Shown here: positions 18,478-28,109 of the stretch, piece by piece
Numbering within the stretch: position 1 is the first letter of the stretch
How the letters are laid out: each line of letters begins with the position of its first letter
Origin: Micromonospora sp. U21
GTDB taxonomy: Bacteria > Actinomycetota > Actinomycetes > Mycobacteriales > Micromonosporaceae
Assembly: GCF_018070045.1 (NCBI RefSeq)
Contig: NZ_JAGPYK010000003.1
Coordinates: 248,001-312,000 of the forward strand
Direction of reading: 5' to 3'
Length of the DNA: 64,000 nt
Program-made: the position numbers and the translations under genes
Notes under the pieces: generated by a model
Seen by the model: the letters and a program-made list of their open reading frames with translations, nothing else
Told to the model about the DNA's origin: nothing
Databases searched by the model: none

Positions 18478-20156
18478 GCGACCACCTCCAGGGCGCTCTC
18501 GTGCGTTGCCGCGCCGGCCTCGACCGCCGCGTTGCGGATCGCGCGCAGGCGGAGCATGACGTCGTTGCCGCCGCGACCGAAGTGGTCGTGCAGCGTCCGG
18601 TACTCGGCGTAGAGGGCGTCGTACGCGCGCGCCCGGTCCGGGTCCGGTCGGTAGACGGCCTCGTGCACCCGGCCCATCGCCTGCGACGCCTCGTGGATCG
18701 ACGGGTACTCGCCGGCGGCGACGGCGGCGTGGATCGCCGATCCGAGCGCCGGCCCCTGCCCGGAGGCGATGATGTTCAGCGGCCGGTTGGTCACGTCGGC
18801 GTAGATCTGCATCAGCAGGTCGTTGGAGGTGAGACCACCGGCGATCACCAGGTCGCTCACCGCCACCCCGGCCTCGACGAACGCCTCAATGATCATCCGC
18901 GTGCCGTACGCCGTGGACTCCAGCAGCGCCCGGTAGACGTCCTGCGGCCGGGTGGCCAGGGTCATCCCGACGATCATCCCGCTGAGGTCGTGGTTGACCA
19001 GCAGTGACCGGTTGCCGTTCCACCAGTCCAGCGCGATCAGGCCGTGCGCGCCGACCGGCTGGCTCGCGGCCAGCTCGGTGAGGCGTTCGTGGGTGGCGAT
19101 CCCGGCCGGGGCGGCGTGCTCGACGAACCAGCCGAAGATGTCGCCGACTCCGCTCTGCCCGGCCTCGTAGCCCCACGCGCCGGCGCTGATGCCGCCGTCG
19201 ACGACGCCACACATCCCGGCCACCTCGGCGAGGTGCGGGCTGTTGACCACGTGGCAGGTGGAGGTACCCATGATCGCCACGAGTCGACCGGGCTCCACGG
19301 CCTGCGCGGAGGCCGCGGTGACGTGCGCGTCGACGTTGCCGGTGGCCACCGCGATCCCCTCCGGCAGGCCGGTCCACGCCGCGGCACGGGCGGTGAGCGT
19401 GCCGGCACGGGCGCCGAGCGGCAGCAGCGGACCGTCCAGCTTGGCAACGAAGTCGCCGAAGTCCGGGTTGAGCGCGGTCAGGAAGCTCTGCGACGGATGC
19501 TGGCCGTCCTGCAGGATGCCCTTGTAACCGGCCGTGCAGACGTTGCGGGTCTCGGTGCCGGTGAGCTGCCAGACGATCCAGTCCGCGGCTTCGATGAAGC
19601 GTTCGGCGCGGTGGTAGACCTCGGGGTCCTCCTCCAGGATCTGGAGGCCCTTGGCGAACTGCCACTCGGCGGAGATCTTGCCGCCGTACCGGCCAATCCA
19701 GGGCTCCGCCCGATCGTGGGCCAGGGCGTTGATCCGGTCGGCGTGCGGCTGGGCGGCGTGGTGCTTCCACAGCTTCACCCAGGAGTGCGGACGGTCGCGC
19801 AGCTCCGGCGCCTCACAGAGCGGCGTGCCGTCGGCGAACGTCGGCAGCACCGTGCAGGCGGTGAAGTCGATGCCGACGCCGACGATCGCGGCGGGATCCA
19901 CCCCCGCGGCGGACACGGCCGCCGGGACGGCGTACCGCAGCACGTCGCGGTAGTCCTCCGGATTCTGCAGAGCCCAGTCCGGCGGCAGCGGCCGACCTCC
20001 GGGAAGGGCAGCGCTGATGACTCCGTCGCCGTACTCGTGCACCGCGGTCCCCAGCTCGGCGCCGTCGCCGACCCGGACCACCAGGGCTCGCCCGGACAGG
20101 GTGCCGAAGTCGACACCGACGACGTAGCGTTCGCCAGCTCCGTCCACAGGATTCAT
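18474..20156 (-). CDS. araB: Ribulokinase
   Basis: A 560-residue FGGY-family kinase that phosphorylates L-ribulose. The N-terminal YVVGVDFGTLSGRALVV is the ATPase-fold phosphate-1 motif in the AraB form, followed by PHSWVKLWKHHAAQ, SAEWQFAKGLQILEEDPEVY and VMLRLR near the end. The segments WNGNRSLLVNHDLSGMIVGM and AGGLTSNDLLMQIYADV are typical of the C-terminal domain. The ATG at 20156 follows GGAGGTGGAC and is preferred over a TTG at 20174. It is the first gene of the arabinose operon, with a LacI-type operator-promoter just upstream. Translationally coupled to araD. Confidence 0.95.
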   Translation of the reverse strand: MNPVDGAGERYVVGVDFGTLSGRALVVRVGDGAELGTAVHEYGDGVISAALPGGRPLPPDWALQNPEDYRDVLRYAVPAAVSAAGVDPAAIVGVGIDFTACTVLPTFADGTPLCEAPELRDRPHSWVKLWKHHAAQPHADRINALAHDRAEPWIGRYGGKISAEWQFAKGLQILEEDPEVYHRAERFIEAADWIVWQLTGTETRNVCTAGYKGILQDGQHPSQSFLTALNPDFGDFVAKLDGPLLPLGARAGTLTARAAAWTGLPEGIAVATGNVDAHVTAASAQAVEPGRLVAIMGTSTCHVVNSPHLAEVAGMCGVVDGGISAGAWGYEAGQSGVGDIFGWFVEHAAPAGIATHERLTELAASQPVGAHGLIALDWWNGNRSLLVNHDLSGMIVGMTLATRPQDVYRALLESTAYGTRMIIEAFVEAGVAVSDLVIAGGLTSNDLLMQIYADVTNRPLNIIASGQGPALGSAIHAAVAAGEYPSIHEASQAMGRVHEAVYRPDPDRARAYDALYAEYRTLHDHFGRGGNDVMLRLRAIRNAAVEAGAATHESALEVVA

Positions 20157-20182
20157 GTCCACCTCCACCGTCAACGGACTCA

Positions 20183-20211
20183 GTGTTAACGCTCACATCC
20201 ATCCTCGTCAA
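20183..20211 (-). promoter_or_regulatory. araB operon promoter with LacI-type operator
   Basis: On the minus strand TTGACG (20211-20206) and TAACAC (20188-20183) are 17 bases apart. The near-palindrome TGTGAGCGTTAACA (20197-20184) overlaps the spacer end and -10. It differs from the chvE operator by one base over the 14-base core (GTT for GCT). The match in motif and position argues for one repressor acting on both. Confidence 0.78.
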
Positions 20212-20456
20212 GACACCTGCGGGCAACAGCTCCGTAACGTCGACCGGGCGCCGCAGGGGGCGGTTACGCGGGCGCTCGTCGCCGGGCGCCCCGATGGGCA
20301 ACGGCAGCGGCCGGAGCGGGGAACCGGCCGGTGCGGCCGATATGGACGCTGGAGCAGCGCCTCCGGCGCTGGGCCCGCACTGGCCCTCGACGCACGATTG
20401 GAGAGCCACGACGGCTGCCACGCAGCAGAGCCGTCGGAACGCCCGGGCGTGGAACG

Positions 20457-20488
20457 CCGAAGGCCCGGCCTGCCGGCCGGGCCTTCGG
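20457..20488. terminator. Terminator hairpin of DrrAB-like operon
   Basis: A perfect 14-bp stem (CCGAAGGCCCGGCC and its complement) with a TGCC tetraloop lies 36 bases after the stop of the minus-strand permease gene. It lacks a long T-run, as is common in high-GC actinobacteria. Confidence 0.82.
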
Positions 20489-20523
20489 GTGTAGCGGTGT
20501 GTCGACCGCGAGCGGTGCGGGGA

Positions 20524-21308
20524 TCAGCGGGCGGGATTGCGGTTGTACAGCGCCCTGGCCCAGAAGAAGGAGAGCACGGTGATGACGGCGCACCACGCGA
20601 CCGCGAGGATCGCGTTGGCACCGATTCCGGTGCCCAGCAGCAGACCGCGCAGGGTCTCCATGACGGGGGTGAAGGGCTGGTAGTCGGCGAACCACCGCAC
20701 CGCCGTCGGCATCGAGTCGGTGGGGACGAACCCGCTACCGAGGAACGGCAGCAGCACCAGCGGCATGGGCAGGTTGCTGGCCGTCTCGACACTCTCGCTG
20801 ACCAGCCCGAGGGCGACCGACAGCCAGGTGAGCGCAAAGGTGATCATGGTGAGGACACCGATCGCGGCGAGCCACTCGACCGGATTGGCCGTCGGCCGGA
20901 AGCCGACGAGCAGTGCCACACCGGTCACGACCGTGAGACTCAGCAGCGTCTGGAGCAGGCTGCCCAGCACGTGGCCGGTGAGGACCGACGGTCGGAAGAT
21001 CGCCATGGTCCGGAACCGGGCGATGATGCCCTCGGTCATGTCCATGGCAACCGAGATGGCGGTGCCCTGCGCCCCGCTGGCCACCGTGATGAGCAGGATG
21101 CCGGGGGTGACGTAGTTGGCGTAGTCGGCCCGGTCGCCGGTCGGTCCGAGGCCGGCGCCGAGCGTGCCACCGAAGACGTAGACGAAGAGCAGCAGGAGGA
21201 TGACCGGCATCCCGATGAGCAGGAGCGTCATCGACGGATAGCGCAGCATGTGCAGGAGGTTGCGCCGCAGCATCGTGCTCGAGTCGCGGGCGGCGAGGGT
21301 GAGGGTGC

Positions 21309-21312
<4 letters not shown>
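20524..21312 (-). CDS. ABC-2 type exporter permease (DrrB-like)
   Basis: A 262-residue permease with six hydrophobic segments and the ABC-2 layout. YPSMTLLLIGMPVILLLLFVYVFGGTL is an early helix; ALTWLSVALGLVSESVETASNLPMPLVLLPFLGSGFVPTDSMP is the conserved ABC2 region before the last helices. The ATG overlaps the ATPase stop (21309-21312). With that ATPase it resembles DrrAB daunorubicin exporters, which push lipophilic compounds out of the cell. The actual substrate is unknown. It is the last gene of a four-gene operon headed by an RHH-type regulator. Confidence 0.9.
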
Positions 21313-22265
<953 letters not shown>

Positions 22266-22307
22266 GGTCTCCTCAATTCGTGGACGGGGGTCGCCGCGCG
22301 GGGTTCA

Positions 22308-23150
22308 TCAGGCGCGGCGGATCGTGATGTCGCCGTACGAGGTGTGCGCCCGGACCTCGACCGTGTCGTCGGCCTGCGGCGGGCTGTCGGTCGTCTCGAG
22401 CGCGTTGTGCACCCGGCCATGGCGGGAGCTGACGTCGAGCCAGGCGGCGGTCCCGCGGCGGACACCGACCTCGATGGCCCCGTAGGAGGTCTGCAGCTCG
22501 ATCGCCCCCCGCACGACCTCGCCCAGCCGGACGTTGCCGTAGGCGGTGCGTGCCGCCACCGAGGCCATCGGACCGTCGACGGTGATGTCGCCGTAGGCGG
22601 TGTTGATCCGGACGTCGCCGCTGCTCCGGCCAATCCAGCAGTCGCCGGAAGAGTTCTTGATCTCGGCAGCGCCGTCGACCTCGCCGATGCGCACCTTGCC
22701 GGAGGACGCCTTCACCCGGACCGGGCCGGCCACGCGTTCCACGGCGACCTCACCGTGGCTGGTGTCGATGTCCAGCGGCCCGGTCTGGTCGAGCCGGATC
22801 GCGCCGCCGGTCTTGACGTGACACTCGCCGAGGCGCCCCTCGCCGCGGAACGCGGCCCACGACGCCTCGGCGTGCACGCGGGACCCCGTCGGCACCTCGA
22901 TCAGCACATCGACCGACGGGCCGGCGCCGAAGCCGTAGCGACGCCAGCTCTTCGGCACCCTGATCGCCAGTCGCCCGGCGGCGTACTCGACGGTGGTCTG
23001 CTCCGCGGTGCTCACGTCGGCCTTGCTCGACGGGTCACGGGGTCGCACCTCCACGACCGTGTCGGCACGGTCGGTCGCGCTGATCCAGGCGTCCCCGACG
23101 GGCAGCTCGATCTGGACGGAGATGGGTTCGGGTGTATCGAAAACAGGCAT
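22308..23150 (-). CDS. DUF4097-family beta-repeat protein
   Basis: A 280-residue soluble protein rich in short beta repeats. The recurring SYGDI, AYGNV, SYGAI and SSGKV elements, spaced by about 20 residues through residues 130-275, mark the DUF4097/adhesin-like right-handed beta fold. There is no signal peptide or membrane segment, so it should be cytoplasmic. A GGGAG lies six bases before the ATG. Such genes often sit beside DrrAB-type exporters and RHH regulators in actinobacteria, as here. The molecular role is unknown. Confidence 0.82.
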   Translation of the reverse strand: MPVFDTPEPISVQIELPVGDAWISATDRADTVVEVRPRDPSSKADVSTAEQTTVEYAAGRLAIRVPKSWRRYGFGAGPSVDVLIEVPTGSRVHAEASWAAFRGEGRLGECHVKTGGAIRLDQTGPLDIDTSHGEVAVERVAGPVRVKASSGKVRIGEVDGAAEIKNSSGDCWIGRSSGDVRINTAYGDITVDGPMASVAARTAYGNVRLGEVVRGAIELQTSYGAIEVGVRRGTAAWLDVSSRHGRVHNALETTDSPPQADDTVEVRAHTSYGDITIRRA

Positions 23151-23220
23151 GGTGGTCTCCCGGAAGGTCGACAGCGGGGATCGCCGCAGGTGAGCGGCGT
23201 GGAAGGAAGGGGGTACGAGG

Positions 23221-23745
23221 TCAGCGCGCCCAGCCGGTGAAGTGCTGGCCGGAGCGCGGCTCCACCCGGCGTTCCGGGCGACGATCCGGCTCGCCGGCCC
23301 CGATGGCGCCGGCGACCGCTCGGACGAGCCAGGCGTTGACCGACAGCCCGGCCCGGCCGGCAGCCTCCTCGACGCTGGCCTTCAACTGGTCGGGGAGTCG
23401 GAGGTTGATCCGCGACGTGCCGCCGTCGTCGCCGCCCGGTGCGAGCACCGGCGCCGGCAGCGCGGGCGGGTGGACGTCCTGGTCCGCCCTGTCGGCCGGC
23501 GGGCTGGCCGGAGTCACGACGAAGTCGGGCTCGCGCCCGCGCAGCCGGACGTGCACCGACCCGGGGGCGAGGTCCCGGGTGATCTCGTCGGCCGCGTCGG
23601 ACAGCGCGTCGAGCAGCATGAGACGGGTCGCCGCCTCCAGTTGGGTGTAGAGCCGCTCGGCCAGCGCCCGGCCGTCCGGGTCGACCCCCTCCGCGGCGAC
23701 GGCGAACTCGTTACGCAGGTTCTCGACGTACGGCCTCAAGTCCAT
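23221..23745 (-). CDS. Ribbon-helix-helix (HicB-like) putative regulator
   Basis: A 174-residue protein with a C-terminal ribbon-helix-helix segment (RINLRLPDQLKASVEEAAGRAGLSVNAWLVRAVAGAI, about residues 112-150). The N-terminal 70 residues form predicted helices (LRPYVENLRNEFAVAAEGV). The middle is Pro/Ala-rich and probably flexible. The ATG at 23745 is the most likely start; a longer frame to 23784 has no better ribosome site. It heads the DUF4097-DrrAB operon and probably controls it. No toxin partner is visible nearby, so a HicB antitoxin role is unlikely. Confidence 0.72.
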   Translation of the reverse strand: MDLRPYVENLRNEFAVAAEGVDPDGRALAERLYTQLEAATRLMLLDALSDAADEITRDLAPGSVHVRLRGREPDFVVTPASPPADRADQDVHPPALPAPVLAPGGDDGGTSRINLRLPDQLKASVEEAAGRAGLSVNAWLVRAVAGAIGAGEPDRRPERRVEPRSGQHFTGWAR

Positions 23746-23767
23746 GACGCCATCATGGCACCACTTT

Positions 23768-23816
23768 GGCTCAGCGCGCAACACTGACGGCTCAATGTGA
23801 CGCCATCGCGTTGAGC
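23768..23816. promoter_or_regulatory. Candidate operator: spaced GGCTCA repeats upstream of RHH gene
   Basis: Two GGCTCA direct repeats begin exactly 21 bases apart (23768 and 23789), with an inverted copy TTGAGC at 23811. RHH proteins bind short repeated half-sites, so this may be an autoregulatory operator. It is a visual match only. Confidence 0.35.
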
Positions 23817-23835
23817 AAGATTGGATAAGCCCTGT

Positions 23836-25047
23836 TCAGCCACGAGCACCAGCGGGCGGCGTCAGCTCACCGAACGCGCGTCGGACCACGCGGTTCGCGA
23901 GTTCCTGGGTCAGTCCGGTAGCCACCAGCAGGTCACTGACGGTCGTGCGGACCTGCGCGACGACGACCGCACCGGAGAAGCCCACCCCTTCCCGGTAGGC
24001 GTCGCCGGCCGCACAGACCGCCCGCAACGCCTGCTCCCGCGCCCGCTTGGGTTCGTCGCCGGCGGCGAACTGCCGCTTCAGCAGCCGGACCGCCTCGGCC
24101 AGGTCGGTGACCGCCCTCGACATCGGCTCCGGTATCGGCTCGCCGTCCTCGATCAGGCTCACCGACCGGCGGATCAACGTCCCGGTGTTGCGCATCGCCC
24201 GGTCGATCGGCTCCGCCGCCTGCGCGTACCGGCCCACCGGTCCGTGCCGTTCGTGCCAGTGCACCGGCGACAGGGTGCTGGCCTCCCGTGCGCCCTGGGT
24301 CGCCTCGACGAGTGCCTTCAGCTCGTCCTTGTTCTGCCGTAGCTCGACCATGGCGGCACGTGCCGGAGCGGCATCGTGCCGCGCCAACGCGCCAGCGGTG
24401 GCGTCGAGCTGGGCACTCAGGAGATCCAGCGCCGGCCGCGCGGCCCGGTTGAGCACCCGCAGCGGGTTCAACGGCAGCAGTACGGCGGTGACCAGCAGCG
24501 CCACCACTCCCCCGACGAGGGCGTCCACGAACCGCGGGATCTCCAGGTCACGCACGGACGGACTGAGCGTGGCGATGAGCACCGCTGTCGCCCCGGCCTG
24601 GATCACCACCGCCGCGCTCCCGCCGAGAAACAACGCGACGACGACCGCCAGCACGACGATCAGGGCGAGTTGCCACCAGCCGGTGCCGATCACCTGGAGC
24701 AGCAGATCGCCGATCAGGACCCCGACCGCGACGCCAATGATCAACTCGACGGTACGGCGCAGGCGTTGGCCGACCGACGCGGCGAGGGTCGACACCGCGG
24801 AGATCGGCGCGAACACCGGCTGCGAGATGTGCAGCACCTCGTGCACCACCAGCCAGGACAGCGCCGCGGCCAGACCCGCCTGCACGGCGAGCCCGCCGAT
24901 GCCGCGTACCCGCCGCAGCCGGTCCCGCAGACCGGCCGCCGTACGGCCACGAAGCCGGGCGGCGGTCGCCGCCAGCCCGGGGTGGTCGGTGTCGTCCGCC
25001 CGGGTCGGCGCACCCCCGTCACCTCCGTGCCGATTGGCGTCGACCAT
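23836..25047 (-). CDS. FUSC-family (aromatic acid exporter-like) membrane protein
   Basis: A 403-residue protein with an N-terminal membrane region (residues ~55-185, about six hydrophobic segments) and a cytoplasmic helical C-terminal half. SVGQRLRRTVELIIGVAVGVLIGDLLL is the conserved FUSC core motif, and FVDALVGGVVALLVTAVLLPLNP closes the membrane domain. The family includes AaeB-like efflux proteins for aromatic carboxylic acids. It stands alone on the minus strand and converges with no gene. Substrate is not evident. Confidence 0.85.
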   Translation of the reverse strand: MVDANRHGGDGGAPTRADDTDHPGLAATAARLRGRTAAGLRDRLRRVRGIGGLAVQAGLAAALSWLVVHEVLHISQPVFAPISAVSTLAASVGQRLRRTVELIIGVAVGVLIGDLLLQVIGTGWWQLALIVVLAVVVALFLGGSAAVVIQAGATAVLIATLSPSVRDLEIPRFVDALVGGVVALLVTAVLLPLNPLRVLNRAARPALDLLSAQLDATAGALARHDAAPARAAMVELRQNKDELKALVEATQGAREASTLSPVHWHERHGPVGRYAQAAEPIDRAMRNTGTLIRRSVSLIEDGEPIPEPMSRAVTDLAEAVRLLKRQFAAGDEPKRAREQALRAVCAAGDAYREGVGFSGAVVVAQVRTTVSDLLVATGLTQELANRVVRRAFGELTPPAGARG

Positions 25048-25150
25048 GGCGGCGCCTACCCCACCGTGACCGGATCAATCCTGGCCGCCCTCGCCGCGGG
25101 ACCAGCGCACCCAGCGGTCAGCCGCGCAGTGACCGGACGTCGGCCACGGT

Positions 25151-25659
25151 GAATGTAGGCTCGACATCACCGCCGGGGACACCGTCGCCTACGCGCACGC
25201 GCTGCTGCGCTGCGGCACTCCCGACGACCTTGCGAAGAGGCCGGAGTTCCTGCTGCGCCTGACCCTCGGCCTGCGCAGGGAGGCCGGCTCGGGCTCCTGG
25301 GTGGTCGCGCACGAGCACCATTCGTTCCCCGACGACAACGGCGCGGACGACCGCGAGGCGTCCGAACGTGCGGTGCGGACGCTGCACCGGCGCTGGTTCG
25401 AGGCCACCGCGGCCAAGGACATCGAGGGCCTCATGGAGCCCATCGCCGAGACCGTCGTCTCGTACGAGCACGAACAGCCCCTGGAGTACGTCGGCCGTGA
25501 CCAGGTGCGCGAGGTCTGCGCCAGCGGCCTCGACGGGGCACCCGGGTGTTCCACCGGACCGAACGCGGTTGGGAGATGATCCACCAGCACGTGTCGTTCC
25601 CGTTCGACCTGAAGACCGGGCAGGCGAGGACCGACCTGACGCCCACACACACGAGGTGA
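25151..25659 (+). pseudogene. Decayed SnoaL/ketosteroid-isomerase-like gene
   Basis: The plus strand carries remains of a two-domain SnoaL-like (NTF2-fold) protein. In one frame the start is missing, but the end of a domain is clear: LDITAGDTVAYAHALLRCGT, then LLRLTLGLRREAGSGSWVVA and HEHHSFP. A second domain begins at about 25350 (RTLHRRWFEATAAKDIEGLMEPI). It breaks off near 25535-25545, and the ending WEMIHQHVSFPFDLKTGQA then appears in another frame up to a TGA at 25657. So there is a 5' truncation, an internal deletion and a frameshift. No ribosome site or full start is present. Most likely not functional. Confidence 0.75.
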
Positions 25660-25845
25660 TCCGGCCCCGGGACACCGGGCGGCCCGCGCTCCCGCGCGTA
25701 CGGGGCGGCGCGGGCCCGTCGGCCGGGCGGCGGCGCGTCCGCTGTTGCCACGGTTGGGTCCGTCTGGGTGGGGTAGACCCGGTCTGCCACGCGGGCCGTC
25801 CTCGGCCCAACCGCGTGGTCAGGGCTGCCGGACGCGTGGGGGGCG

Positions 25846-28098
25846 ATGTCGGATGGATCAGGGCGGTTGAGCCCGCCGGAGATGTCCGGCGGGATCGTGG
25901 AGCTGCGGGTCCACGGGGTGTCCGGTGCCAGTCCCGACCAGGTGTTGGACCTGCGGCAGATAGCGCAGGTGGCGGGCGACCGCAGCGGGGGGTTCTACCG
26001 GGCCCGCCCGCACGGCTCGGACGACAACGGCCCGCGAGGGGTCACGCTGGAGGCGTACCGCTGGGGTGACCTTCCTTCCGGGACCGTGGCCCGCACGCTG
26101 GCGCTGGTGTTCCTGCTGCCGTTCATGCTGGCCAACCTGGCCATCTGGATGCGCCCGGCCAACCCTGGCTCCGGGACGGTGGTCAAATCCCTGTGCCGGG
26201 TGCTGGCGCTCACGCTCACCGCGCTCTACGTGCTCGCCATCACCGGCGTCACCCTGGACCTGATCGCCTCGAAGTGCATGACCTCGGCCCGCTGCCTGGC
26301 CGGGCGCAGCTGGTTGTCCTGGTTGCTAGGGCAACCGGTCGGACTGCGGCTGGCGGTGCTCGCGCTGGTCCCGGCGGCCGCCATCGGCCTGATCTGGCGC
26401 CTCAGCAACCGCCCGGGGAGGACGTTCGAGGCGTTTCAGGCGCCCGAGAAGGCGGTCTCCGATCATCCGCTCGGCGCGGTCGGCCAGTGGGACGCCGAAC
26501 CGCTGGTGGGTCGGCTGCGCTCCATCCACGTGGCGGCGGCGTTCGCGACACTCGACCTCACCCTGCTCGCTGCCCGAGTCGCAACCGGCGCCTCGGCCGT
26601 CACGGTCGTGCTGGCCGTGGTCACCGGGGCGGTCCTGGTCGCCTGCGTGGCCCTGCTCTGCACGCCCCCGATCATCGATCGGGCCGAAACCGACCGGCGG
26701 CTCGACCGGGTCACCCGTACGCTGCGGACGATCGCCATCATCCTGACCATCGTGGTCCTTACCCACGTGCTGGCCAGCACCGCGCCGTGGCACGAGCGGG
26801 GCGGCCTACCGGGCTACGACGCAATCATGACCTGGCTGTTCGTCGCCCAGACCACGCTGCTGGCCGCCCTGGGCGTGGTGCTGCTCTGGCGCCGGGACCG
26901 GCGGCGGGACGTCACCCCACTGTTCGGGCTGGGGGCGCTGGTGATCGCCGCCACCGCGGTCAGCCTGGGGGTCGCCTACTCCGCCGAACTGGTCCACCGG
27001 GTGGCGGATTTCCTCGATCGCGACCTGCCGACCGGAGAGGGCATAGCCAACGTCTCGCCCCGGGCGTACACCTGGGCGATCTACGGCTTCTTCCGCGCGG
27101 TGCTGATCACGCTGATCGTCGCGGGCCTGATCATCCTGATCTCCCGCCGCGGCCGGTTCCGCGCCGCGACGGCGATCGTCGCGCGCGACTACCCCGATCC
27201 GCCCCCGCAGACCGAACCCCGGCTACGGCAGGTGCGGCAGGCGATAGCCCGGGCCCGGTTCACCGAGAAACTGGTGCCGTTGGCCGTGACCTACGGATGC
27301 CTCGCCGGACTCGGCACGGCCACCACCACCATCGGCCTGCTGGGGCTGTTCCCGAGCGCCGCCATCGAGCGGTACGCCGGGGTGCCGGCCGACTTGATCA
27401 CCATCTTCATCGCGTTCGGCAGCTGGCTGATCGCGGCGATCATCCTCATTCTGATCATCGCCGGAGTCTTCGCCTACCGGAGCGTCCCGTTCCGGCGCCA
27501 CGTCGGCGTCCTCTGGGACCTCGCCACCTTCTGGCCCCGGGCCGCCCACCCGTTCGCGCCACCCTGCTACGCGGAACGGGCCGTGCCGGAGCTGACCCGA
27601 CGGATCAGGTACCTGGTCTCCCAGGGCAACGCGGTGCTGCTCACCGGGCACAGCCACGGCTCGGTCCTGCTCGCCGCGACGGTGCTCCAGTTGCCACCGG
27701 AGGTCGGCAGCCGGGTCGCCCTGCTCACCCACGGGTCGCCGCTGCGCAGGCTCTACGGGCAGATCTTCCCCGCCTACGTCGACGACGCGGCGCTGTGGGA
27801 GATCGGGGGCCGGATCGGCTGGCGGTGGGTGAACCTGTGGCGCGACACCGACGCCATCGGCGGCTGGACCTTCTCCCCCCACCGGCCCGGGGAGCGGGCC
27901 ACCGTCGAAGGCCCGCCGGCCGCGGTGGACCGCCGACTGCGAGATCCCGTCGATGTGGTGACGCCGCCCAGCGACAGCGTCCCCCCACCGATTCAGGGCC
28001 ACTGCCCCGACGAGTCCGACGAGTCGTTCGCCGCTGCGGCGCGTGAGCTGGTGCGGCGCCTCGGCGGGCCGGTGGATCCGCCCGCCACGGCGACGTAG
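25846..28098 (+). CDS. Large membrane protein with C-terminal serine-hydrolase-like motif
   Basis: A 750-residue protein not assigned to a named family. It starts with GIVELRVHGVSGASPDQVLD, then has about ten hydrophobic segments between residues ~70 and 545, and ends in a soluble domain. That domain holds LLTGHSHGSVLLAATVL, a GxSxG motif with Ser603, the nucleophile-elbow pattern of alpha/beta hydrolases and lipases. It continues with LLTHGSPLRRLYGQIFP, also lipase-like. The N-terminal RVHGVSG resembles the first strand of an alpha/beta hydrolase, so the membrane region may be inserted within a split hydrolase fold. Start could be ATG 25846 or ATG 25882. Function unknown. Confidence 0.75.
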   Translation: MSDGSGRLSPPEMSGGIVELRVHGVSGASPDQVLDLRQIAQVAGDRSGGFYRARPHGSDDNGPRGVTLEAYRWGDLPSGTVARTLALVFLLPFMLANLAIWMRPANPGSGTVVKSLCRVLALTLTALYVLAITGVTLDLIASKCMTSARCLAGRSWLSWLLGQPVGLRLAVLALVPAAAIGLIWRLSNRPGRTFEAFQAPEKAVSDHPLGAVGQWDAEPLVGRLRSIHVAAAFATLDLTLLAARVATGASAVTVVLAVVTGAVLVACVALLCTPPIIDRAETDRRLDRVTRTLRTIAIILTIVVLTHVLASTAPWHERGGLPGYDAIMTWLFVAQTTLLAALGVVLLWRRDRRRDVTPLFGLGALVIAATAVSLGVAYSAELVHRVADFLDRDLPTGEGIANVSPRAYTWAIYGFFRAVLITLIVAGLIILISRRGRFRAATAIVARDYPDPPPQTEPRLRQVRQAIARARFTEKLVPLAVTYGCLAGLGTATTTIGLLGLFPSAAIERYAGVPADLITIFIAFGSWLIAAIILILIIAGVFAYRSVPFRRHVGVLWDLATFWPRAAHPFAPPCYAERAVPELTRRIRYLVSQGNAVLLTGHSHGSVLLAATVLQLPPEVGSRVALLTHGSPLRRLYGQIFPAYVDDAALWEIGGRIGWRWVNLWRDTDAIGGWTFSPHRPGERATVEGPPAAVDRRLRDPVDVVTPPSDSVPPPIQGHCPDESDESFAAAARELVRRLGGPVDPPATAT

Positions 28099-28109
28099 TG
28101 GAGGTCCCG

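Larger units (their letters stand above)
20157..20523. other. Intergenic region with ara promoter and exporter terminator
   Basis: The 367-base gap holds the ara promoter/operator at its left and the terminator of the DrrB-like gene at its right. From about 20215 to 20455 I see no supported gene, RNA or repeat. Confidence 0.6.

Noticed and set aside
23221..23745. HicAB toxin-antitoxin system
   Set aside because: Only the RHH-like protein is present; no small HicA-type toxin is next to it.
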